Source: an uncultured Bacilli bacterium
Lineage (GTDB): Bacteria; Bacillota_I; Bacilli_A; RFN20; CAG-449
Direction of reading: 5' to 3'
DNA length: 5,828 bases
Assembly (NCBI GenBank): GCA_947593895.1
Contig: CANQDY010000076.1
Coordinates: forward strand, 1-5,828
The first letter of the stretch is position 1. Each line of letters starts with the position of its first letter. This document shows positions 1 to 4,852 of this stretch, piece after piece. A program made the position numbers and the translations under genes. The notes beneath the pieces are model-generated. The model was not told the DNA's origin. It worked only from the letters and a program-made list of their open reading frames with translations, and made no database searches.

Positions 1-103
1 AAAATCTAACAATACTTAAAAGATTACTATTTTAATAATTCTTTTAATGGCCTTTACATAAACTTTAATATAGTGATGAATATTACTTTTATTTAGTCAA
101 ATA
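1..103. other. Intergenic edge, no gene supported
   Basis: AT-rich sequence left of the terminal hairpin. A short plus-strand frame is open from the left edge to a TAA at 31-33 and could be the tail of a converging gene, but eleven codons cannot support a call. Confidence 0.4.
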
Positions 104-131
104 AAAAGTTCGTCGAAAAGGATGAACTTTT
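104..131 (-). terminator. Intrinsic terminator after the apbE block, possibly bidirectional
   Basis: An inverted repeat has arms at 104-114 and 121-131 around a 6-base loop. In the minus-strand transcript the 11-base stem has one A-C mismatch and is followed by a T-rich run (TTTTTATTT). Read on the plus strand, the same arms pair fully with one G-U wobble and are followed by TATTCTTTTA, so it could also stop a gene converging from the left. The TAA stop of the last gene (130-132) lies at the foot of the stem. Confidence 0.7.
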
Positions 132-672
132 ATTCTTTTAAAATAAAACTAATATGTTTATCAAGCTTAAGTAAAACTAATGATGTAACCATTGCAGTTA
201 GTAAACCACTTATTACTCCAGTTAATATTAAAACCGGTAAATAAAGAATTAATCCAGGTGAACTATAAATAACCATAACTGCAAGTATTTGACCAATGCC
301 ATGTAAAACGGCCGATGCACAAGATAAGCCATAAATTGAAAACTTTTTGAAATAATACAATAAAATAGAGATTAATGTTGATAAAAACCAACCAGAAAGT
401 GATAACATAAAACTTATTGATAAAATACCAGTTCTTAATAAACCAACTATTATAACTCTTAAAAAACCAATATATGCATATTCTTTTGGTGAGTAATAGT
501 ACAACACTACTAAACCAATTGTATTAGCAAGACCAAGTTTTACTCCTGGAATAGAAATTGGTAATGGAATAAAGGATTCAATAATATTAAGAATTATTCC
601 CATTGCTAAAAATAAACTAAGCGTAGTAATTTTCCGAACAATTTGTCTTGAATTAGTTGATTTCTTTTTCAT
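130..672 (-). CDS. Gx transporter / Hpre_diP_synt_I family membrane protein (EetB-like)
   Basis: This is a 180-residue, very hydrophobic protein with about five membrane segments. Family signatures are visible: PLPISIPGVKLGLANTIGLV near residues 36-55, where PGxKLGLAN is the hallmark, then a loop with AVLHGIGQILAV and a YLPVLILTGVISGLL segment near the C-terminus. Databases often call the family heptaprenyl diphosphate synthase component I, but it is an integral membrane protein of uncertain role. As I recall, the EetB protein of the Listeria flavin-based electron transfer locus belongs to it. The ATG at 672 is chosen because GGAG at 682-685 sits 9 bases upstream; a TTG at 687 would add five residues but overlaps that site. 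The gene overlaps the preceding EetA-like gene by 20 bases, so the pair is probably translationally coupled. Membership of the family is secure; a role in electron transfer is inference from the neighbours. Confidence 0.85.
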   Translation of the reverse strand: MKKKSTNSRQIVRKITTLSLFLAMGIILNIIESFIPLPISIPGVKLGLANTIGLVVLYYYSPKEYAYIGFLRVIIVGLLRTGILSISFMLSLSGWFLSTLISILLYYFKKFSIYGLSCASAVLHGIGQILAVMVIYSSPGLILYLPVLILTGVISGLLTAMVTSLVLLKLDKHISFILKE

Positions 673-1105
673 AATAATTATCTCCAATTACCTCATTCCC
701 ATTAGATGAACTTGTAGTGATAACCACTCGAACATCATTTGGAAGACATAGCACAGGTAAGTTTGTTATATTAACCCAGCCTTGTTTTACACAGGTATGA
801 TTTGGACAAGTAACATTTTCTACTTTAATTCCTTTTTTAGGATCGATATAGATCGTAAAATCGCCTAATAGTCTTGGATAATTGTCTTTTTTTAAAACAA
901 TTTCTAATGGCTTATCTAGAGTATCTAAATCAATTCTATATTGTTCTAAACACATGTTATTATGATAGATTTCAACATATCTTTTTTTGGAATATGGATT
1001 ATTTGTCAATAAAATTACAATCATTAAAACAACAGACATTATGATACTGATGGCAATTATTAAAATATCAATTATGTGAAATTTTAGACTAATATTTTTA
1101 TTCAT
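653..1105 (-). CDS. NusG domain II-containing membrane protein (EetA-like)
   Basis: This is a 150-residue protein with one N-terminal membrane anchor (about residues 11-34) and a soluble domain of the NusG_II type, probably outside the membrane. The domain is recognised from ENVTCPNHTCVKQGWV (about 96-111) followed by LPVLCLPNDVRVVI (about 116-129), giving Cys100, Cys105 and Cys120, the conserved Cys pattern of the family. It has no KOW-type transcription factor context, so the NusG name reflects fold only. The family is usually found beside Gx-transporter genes, as here; I recall EetA of the Listeria electron transfer locus as a member. The ATG at 1105 overlaps the end of apbE by 8 bases (ATGAATAA), and a stop codon in this frame lies three codons upstream, so this is the only sensible start. 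No strong ribosome binding site is visible, which suggests coupling to apbE translation. The biochemical function is unknown. Confidence 0.82.
   Translation of the reverse strand: MNKNISLKFHIIDILIIAISIIMSVVLMIVILLTNNPYSKKRYVEIYHNNMCLEQYRIDLDTLDKPLEIVLKKDNYPRLLGDFTIYIDPKKGIKVENVTCPNHTCVKQGWVNITNLPVLCLPNDVRVVITTSSSNGNEVIGDNYYEKEIN
682..685 (-). promoter_or_regulatory. Ribosome binding site that sets the EetB-like start
   Basis: GGAG on the minus strand lies 9 bases before the ATG at 672 and inside the 3' end of the upstream gene. It favours the 180-residue product over a TTG start at 687, whose codon touches this motif. Confidence 0.6.
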
Positions 1106-2396
1106 ATTGCACTACAAAATCTTTCTTAGAAAATTTGATTTCTGAGCTAAAATCATTATTTAATGTGAATTTTAAATTTTCATCATCACTAATATCGATA
1201 TAAACTAGATCTAAATCATATTGTTGATTGTATTTATTAGTGTATTCATCGATAATTTGTTTTCTAAACATAAGACCTTGTTCTGTTGTCATATTAACAA
1301 AAGCAGTAGAAAAAGCATCTAATTCACCATTAGAAAAACTATGAGATATTAATGTTACGCTAGCATGTTCTTGAGAACATTCCCCAGTATATGGATTTAT
1401 AATATGATGACGATAAATTTTTTTACCAGTTTGATCAGTAAACTTATATGACATTCCATTTGTGTAATTTCCTGAAGTTGATAGTGAATAGTTCTCTCTA
1501 AGAGTTAAAGATAAACAAATTTCTCTTTGAAAACCTTTAATTCTTGGATCGGCAACAGAAATAGTTTGACTGCCTTTTTTTGTAAAAGAAAGGTCAGACA
1601 GGGAAGTTAAACTACTTGAACCTGAATTTATATAACCATCCGTATATCCATTACTAAGAAGAATATCTTTAATTAAATCAGTTGCATATCCTTTTGCAAT
1701 ACCACCTGATGTAATATAAGGACGATATTTTGATAATTTATTGTCCCTATCATATTCTCCTTTATCTGGAATTGAATTAAATATAACACTTTTTTTATCA
1801 TCATTAAATTCGAAGATATCATTAATTTCTTCAATAGATGGTGTTGAATCTTTTAATTTGATCATCTCATCTTGTTTGTCTTTATTAAAATATGGATCAA
1901 TATCTTCAAGTGAATCAAAATTGTTAATCCGTGTTAAAATTTCATCCCAAAAATCAGTTAAATTACCCATAAAAAAGTTAAAATAACCATTAGTTTGAAT
2001 GGTAAGATTATATCCTAACTTTAATAAGTTATATAATTCATCAGAGCAAATTATTTCTTCACCTGTTCCATATGAGTCGTTAATTGTTTTTACATTAGTC
2101 AATGGATTATCTTGATCATCAAGGTAATCATAATGACGATCTAAGACTTTATGTAACTTTGTTACTGATGAAGAATAAAGATTAAATAAATCATCATCAA
2201 AGTTATTTGAATATGTATGATTATTTTTTTTAAAGTAGCTAATCATCATTTGAGTGTTAAAAGGAATTACAAAATGATTATCACTAGTAGCGATAAAATC
2301 ATTACAAGAAAATGAAATCCATTTACCATCATTTTTTGAACAAGAAAAAATAAGTGGTAAACAAAGTAGACATAGTGTAATAGATTTTTTATTCAT
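1098..2396 (-). CDS. apbE: ApbE family FMN:protein flavin transferase, lipoprotein
   Basis: ApbE enzymes split FAD and attach FMN through a phosphoester to Thr/Ser of target proteins such as RnfG and RnfD, on the outer face of the membrane. The 432-residue product begins with a lipoprotein signal, a hydrophobic run ending LIFSC, with the lipidated Cys at 19. ApbE landmarks follow in order: IQTNGYFNFFMGNLTDFW (about 133-150), TSGGIAKGYATD (229-240, the flavin-site GGIAKG motif), STSGNY (307-312), HHIINPYTGE (330-339) and NGELDAFSTAF (356-366, the metal-site DAxSTA segment). At about 257-265 INSGSSSLT stands where most members have a GG pair. It is longer than the usual 330-350 residues because of extra charged loops around 155-185 and a longer C-terminal part. 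Two ATGs are adjacent; 2396 is preferred over 2399 because AAAGGAGG lies 7 rather than 4 bases away. Its likely substrates are encoded immediately upstream. Confidence 0.93.
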   Translation of the reverse strand: MNKKSITLCLLCLPLIFSCSKNDGKWISFSCNDFIATSDNHFVIPFNTQMMISYFKKNNHTYSNNFDDDLFNLYSSSVTKLHKVLDRHYDYLDDQDNPLTNVKTINDSYGTGEEIICSDELYNLLKLGYNLTIQTNGYFNFFMGNLTDFWDEILTRINNFDSLEDIDPYFNKDKQDEMIKLKDSTPSIEEINDIFEFNDDKKSVIFNSIPDKGEYDRDNKLSKYRPYITSGGIAKGYATDLIKDILLSNGYTDGYINSGSSSLTSLSDLSFTKKGSQTISVADPRIKGFQREICLSLTLRENYSLSTSGNYTNGMSYKFTDQTGKKIYRHHIINPYTGECSQEHASVTLISHSFSNGELDAFSTAFVNMTTEQGLMFRKQIIDEYTNKYNQQYDLDLVYIDISDDENLKFTLNNDFSSEIKFSKKDFVVQYE

Positions 2397-2403
2397 CATC
2401 TAG

Positions 2404-2411
2404 CCTCCTTT
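2404..2411 (-). promoter_or_regulatory. Strong ribosome binding site of apbE
   Basis: AAAGGAGG on the minus strand lies 7 bases before the ATG at 2396 and 4 before the ATG at 2399. The spacing favours the inner ATG. The strength of the site agrees with apbE opening a new transcription unit. Confidence 0.75.
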
Positions 2412-2425
2412 CAATACTATTGTAT

Positions 2426-2454
2426 ATTTTAAATAAAATATAGTAAAAAAACAA
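2426..2454 (-). promoter_or_regulatory. Candidate sigma-A-type promoter for the apbE block
   Basis: On the minus strand TTGTTT (2449-2454) and TAAAAT (2426-2431) are separated by 17 bases, just after the rnfB terminator and about 30 bases before the apbE start codon. A second reading is TTTACT (2442-2447) with TACAAT (2419-2424), also 17 bases apart. The stretch is nearly all A and T, so such matches are easy to find by chance. The stronger argument is positional: the terminator immediately upstream implies that apbE needs its own start or depends on readthrough. Confidence 0.35.
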
Positions 2455-2479
2455 TAAAAAGAGTGGCCTTATGCCACTC
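2453..2479 (-). terminator. Intrinsic terminator ending the rnf block
   Basis: A perfect 7-bp GC-containing stem (arms GAGTGGC at 2461-2467 and GCCACTC at 2473-2479, 5-base loop) starts 12 bases after the rnfB stop. On the minus strand it is followed directly by TTTTTATTG and a further T run. This is a textbook rho-independent terminator for minus-strand transcription and separates rnfB from apbE. Confidence 0.88.
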
Positions 2480-2491
2480 AATAGAATGATG

Positions 2492-2806
2492 TTACTTTAT
2501 ATCAAGTGTAGTTCCATCTGGTCCGGGTGTTTCTTTAAGATACTTTTTAATTCCATCTTTTGCTTCTTGCTTAGAAACTTTACATGGATTAAGGGTAGGT
2601 GATTCACCTTTAACAATAGCACTTGCAAATCCAGAACATCCTGGGTAACCACAACCACCGCAATTAGCGCCAGGTAACATTTTGGTTACTTCTTCAATTC
2701 GAGGATCTTCTTGAACTTTTAAAAATTTGTCAGCAAGAGCGAGACCAAGACCGAGAATTGCACTGATGGCGAGAGTAACGACCATAGCAATTAAAATACT
2801 AATCAT
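2492..2806 (-). CDS. rnfB: RnfB, short form: membrane anchor plus one 4Fe-4S domain only
   Basis: The 104-residue protein matches the N-terminal third of RnfB. There is a membrane anchor (about residues 2-25), then EDPRIEEVTKMLPGANCGGC and the cluster-binding Cys49, Cys52, Cys57 and Cys75 (C-x2-C-x4-C-x17-C), the Fer4-type domain typical of RnfB. Standard RnfB proteins continue with two or more ferredoxin-type 4Fe-4S motifs (CxxCxxCxxxCP) that accept electrons from ferredoxin. Here the protein ends about 29 residues after Cys75, with only a hydrophilic tail. The sequence beyond the stop is the terminator, with no remnant of ferredoxin coding in any frame, so this looks like a genuine short form rather than a frameshift. 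The start overlaps the end of the preceding gene by 8 bases and has AGGAG at 2816-2820, 9 bases upstream. How it receives electrons is open. Confidence 0.88.
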   Translation of the reverse strand: MISILIAMVVTLAISAILGLGLALADKFLKVQEDPRIEEVTKMLPGANCGGCGYPGCSGFASAIVKGESPTLNPCKVSKQEAKDGIKKYLKETPGPDGTTLDIK

Positions 2807-3029
2807 TGTTTTTTTCTCCTTTAATTTCTTCTTCTTTTTTGATTGGATGGTGTGAGCATTGAATTAGTTGACAACCTGCACAGGTTTCATCCAAGTTTTC
2901 GCAACCATCGGGTTTTTTGGTTTTTTTGTTCAATAGGAAAGTTCCAATAAATAGAGCAATAGATACTAGAACAACACCAATTGAAGCAAAAATTTTACCA
3001 ATCGAACTTATTAATAATGATAAATACAT
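2799..3029 (-). CDS. Small Cys-rich single-pass membrane protein inserted between rnfA and rnfB
   Basis: I do not recognise this 76-residue protein as a named family member. It has one N-terminal membrane segment (about residues 4-33), a basic stretch (KKTKK), then a Cys cluster Cys43, Cys50, Cys53, Cys58 (C-x6-C-x2-C-x4-C) followed by two His, and a charged Lys/Glu tail. The CAGCQLIQC core has the same C-x2-C-x4-C spacing as the CGGCGYPGC motif of the next gene, RnfB. Membrane segment plus four Cys also recalls NqrM, the small factor needed for iron insertion into the NqrD/NqrE pair (homologues of RnfE/RnfA), though I see no clear sequence match. The ATG shares one base with the rnfA stop (TAATG), and its own TAG overlaps rnfB by 8 bases, so it is firmly embedded in the operon. 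A metal-binding or maturation role is inferred. Confidence 0.8.
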   Translation of the reverse strand: MYLSLLISSIGKIFASIGVVLVSIALFIGTFLLNKKTKKPDGCENLDETCAGCQLIQCSHHPIKKEEEIKGEKNND

Positions 3030-3607
3030 TAGAAACTAAATCCACTAAAGGCCATAAATGCCATTGCCATTAATCCGGCTGTGATTAAAGCAATTGCATT
3101 ACCTTTAAATGCTTTTGGCATATTTTGTGAGTTATCAAGACGAGTTCTAATATGAGAGAAAATAACAATAACTATCATATAACCAACGGAAACACTTAAT
3201 GAGTAAACTAATGTTTGAAGTAAGTTATATTCTCTTGAAACTAAGTCAAGACATACTTGTAAAACAACACAGTTAGTTGTAATTAGTGGTAAATATACAC
3301 CAAGTGATTTGTATAGGCTTGGTATGTATTTTTTTAAGAAGAATTCAAGTAATTGAACAAATGAAGCAATTACTAAAATAAATACAACTAATTCCAGATA
3401 ACTTTGCATTTCTAGTAAGACTAAAAGTTTATCTAAACCATAGCAGATTAATGAAGAAAGAATAACTACTGCAATTAATGCAAGACCCATTCCGATTGCG
3501 CTAGATGATTTTTTTGAAACACCTAAGAATGGACAAATTCCTAAGAATCTTGATAAGATAATATTGCTTCCTAATAAGGCAGCAAACGCAATTCCAAATA
3601 ATTCCAT
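3029..3607 (-). CDS. rnfA: RnfA, membrane subunit of the Rnf electron transport complex
   Basis: This is a 192-residue, six-segment membrane protein of normal length for RnfA/NqrE. With RnfE it forms the inverted-topology pair that holds a [2Fe-2S] cluster in the middle of the membrane. The two signature half-helices are visible, each with its ligand Cys: FLGICPFLGVSKK with Cys25, and YLPLITTNCVVLQVCL with Cys113. It starts at the ATG at 3607 behind AGGAGG (3617-3622), whose first two bases are the last two of the rnfE stop codon. Its stop overlaps the start of the small Cys-rich gene by one base. RnfA rather than NqrE is favoured because an RnfB-type gene and the D-G-E-A order surround it; the two families are close and sequence alone would not separate them fully. 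Confidence 0.94.
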   Translation of the reverse strand: MELFGIAFAALLGSNIILSRFLGICPFLGVSKKSSSAIGMGLALIAVVILSSLICYGLDKLLVLLEMQSYLELVVFILVIASFVQLLEFFLKKYIPSLYKSLGVYLPLITTNCVVLQVCLDLVSREYNLLQTLVYSLSVSVGYMIVIVIFSHIRTRLDNSQNMPKAFKGNAIALITAGLMAMAFMAFSGFSF

Positions 3608-3616
3608 ATCAATCTA

Positions 3617-3623
3617 CCTCCTA
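3617..3623 (-). promoter_or_regulatory. Stop codon fused to ribosome binding site, rnfE to rnfA
   Basis: TAGGAGG on the minus strand contains the TAG stop of rnfE and the AGGAGG site of rnfA, 9 bases before the rnfA ATG. This arrangement suggests translational coupling. Confidence 0.7.
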
Positions 3624-4271
3624 TTTACTTTCACTAGCAGTCTTAGCTGCTTTTGTTTTTTTATTGTCTTTGACTACATTCATTACAAAGGAGTAAAGTG
3701 CAACTACTAAACCAAGAGCAATAAATGCACCAGAGTTAGATGCAAATAATGAGATTGCATAATTTTTTGGGATGATTTGTAAACTATGTCCTGCCCAAGA
3801 TAATGCGCCTGTTCCGATTAATTCTCTAAAGAATGCAACAACAATGATTGCAACAGCAAATCCACAAGCAAATCCTAAAGCATCAATAATTGAATCTAAT
3901 ACATTATTTTTATTTGCAAATGATTCAGCACGACCAAGAATAATGCAGTTGACAACAATCAATGAAATAAAAGATCCAAGTGATTGATAGACATTATATG
4001 GGAGATATGCGTGGAATAACATATCTACGATAGAAACAAGTGTTGCAATAATGATAATGTATACAGGAATTCTTACTTCATTAGGAACAATTTTTCTTAT
4101 TAATGAAATAATAATGTTAGATAAAAGTAAAACAGCTAGTACACATAATGACATATATAATGCATTTTCTACCTTATTAGTTGTACCTAATGCCGGACAC
4201 ATACCAAGGAAGATTACTAAAGTCGGATTTTCGTAAATTAATCCGTTTAAGAAGATTTTTAATTTTTTCAT
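3621..4271 (-). CDS. rnfE: RnfE, membrane subunit of the Rnf electron transport complex
   Basis: The 216-residue protein has about six membrane segments and is the partner of RnfA (homologous to NqrD). The diagnostic half-helices are NPTLVIFLGMCPALGTTNK with Cys25 and ISLIVVNCIILGRAESFA with Cys109; these Cys, with those of RnfA, bind the intramembrane [2Fe-2S] cluster. The segment GFAVAIIVVAFFRELIGTGAL is also typical of the family. A basic hydrophilic tail (KDNKKTKAAKTA) closes the protein, most likely on the cytoplasmic side. The start is the ATG at 4271, 9 bases after AGGAG (4281-4285). The gene begins 12 bases after the rnfG stop and ends 13 bases before the rnfA start. Confidence 0.94.
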   Translation of the reverse strand: MKKLKIFLNGLIYENPTLVIFLGMCPALGTTNKVENALYMSLCVLAVLLLSNIIISLIRKIVPNEVRIPVYIIIIATLVSIVDMLFHAYLPYNVYQSLGSFISLIVVNCIILGRAESFANKNNVLDSIIDALGFACGFAVAIIVVAFFRELIGTGALSWAGHSLQIIPKNYAISLFASNSGAFIALGLVVALYSFVMNVVKDNKKTKAAKTASESK

Positions 4272-4280
4272 ATTTTCGAT

Positions 4281-4286
4281 CTCCTA
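4281..4286 (-). promoter_or_regulatory. Stop codon fused to ribosome binding site, rnfG to rnfE
   Basis: TAGGAG on the minus strand joins the rnfG stop TAG with the rnfE ribosome binding site, 9 bases before the rnfE ATG. Confidence 0.65.
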
Positions 4287-4838
4287 TTCTGTGTAAGCAG
4301 GAATACTTGTATATTCTGCTAAGTAATCAGCTAGACAAGTGCTAACAGCTAGATTTACAGCACTATATGTTATTGATGATCCAGTTTCTGTTTTTCCAGC
4401 TTCTAAGTTAGATAAACGATCACCATTATTATCACCCTTTAACCAGGTCATAAAAGCAGCACCTTGACTACTTTCTCCATGACCTAATTCAACATAGTGA
4501 TGTGGTTTTCCATCAGAAAATGAAATTGTAAATTTAATTGGATTTTGCTTTCCAGCATATCCGACTGCGGAAATAGTATAGATTGAACCAATATATTCAT
4601 TAGATTCGTCATATGCATATAATTTTGATACAATTCCTCCATTAACCAACGTCTCATTTACTTGAACATCTTTACGATGTGCTAAGTTAGAAAAGTGAAT
4701 AATGTAAGCAGCATTAGCTCTTCTATCTTCATCTTTCTTAATTTTTTCGGCTGTGAAATAGTTGGTTAATGATAGCACTCCTCCACATAGACAACCGACT
4801 ACACCTAAGAATAAAGGAAGTTTAATTAATTTATTCAT
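4284..4838 (-). CDS. rnfG: RnfG, FMN-binding subunit of the Rnf complex, with altered flavinylation motif
   Basis: The 184-residue protein has an N-terminal membrane anchor (about residues 5-27) and an extracytoplasmic FMN_bind domain, the RnfG/NqrC layout at slightly short length. In this family FMN is attached by ApbE to the Thr of an SGATxTSxAV motif near the C-terminus. Here the matching stretch is TGSSITYSAV (residues 152-161), so the acceptor position is Ser155 and the preceding Ala is Ser154. Glycine and the flanking Ile-Thr and Ala-Val positions are kept, and ApbE can use Ser in related motifs, so function is plausible but not proven. The HGESSQGAAFMTWLKG segment (120-135) is the HGE(T/S)xG region of the family. 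The start is the ATG at 4838 behind AGGAGGT; the gene begins 11 bases after the rnfD stop. Confidence 0.9.
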   Translation of the reverse strand: MNKLIKLPLFLGVVGCLCGGVLSLTNYFTAEKIKKDEDRRANAAYIIHFSNLAHRKDVQVNETLVNGGIVSKLYAYDESNEYIGSIYTISAVGYAGKQNPIKFTISFSDGKPHHYVELGHGESSQGAAFMTWLKGDNNGDRLSNLEAGKTETGSSITYSAVNLAVSTCLADYLAEYTSIPAYTE

Positions 4839-4844
4839 CGTCCT

Positions 4845-4852
4845 ACCTCCTA
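4845..4852 (-). promoter_or_regulatory. Stop codon fused to ribosome binding site, rnfD to rnfG
   Basis: TAGGAGGT on the minus strand holds the rnfD stop TAG and a near-perfect ribosome binding site 6-7 bases before the rnfG ATG. Confidence 0.7.

Noticed and set aside
57..99. TTGACT at 94-99 on the minus strand as a promoter for a gene to the left
   Set aside because: The nearest good -10 (TATATT) is 22 bases away, too far, and no gene start follows within the window.
673..687. TTG start at 687 for the EetB-like gene
   Set aside because: The TTG touches the GGAG ribosome binding site that serves the ATG at 672, and the five extra residues add nothing to the family match.
1741..1986. Plus-strand open frame of 81 codons opposite apbE
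   Set aside because: It lies wholly inside apbE, whose family motifs are clear, and its translation is a low-complexity Ser/Leu/Ile string with no ribosome binding site.
2412..2422. Small perfect inverted repeat CAATA-C-TATTG between the promoter candidate and the apbE ribosome binding site
   Set aside because: Arms of five bases in very AT-rich DNA are expected by chance; without a second copy or conservation it cannot be called an operator.
3772..4236. Two plus-strand open frames (71 and 61 codons) opposite rnfE
   Set aside because: Both lie inside the well-supported rnfE gene on the other strand and match no recognisable protein; they are shadows.
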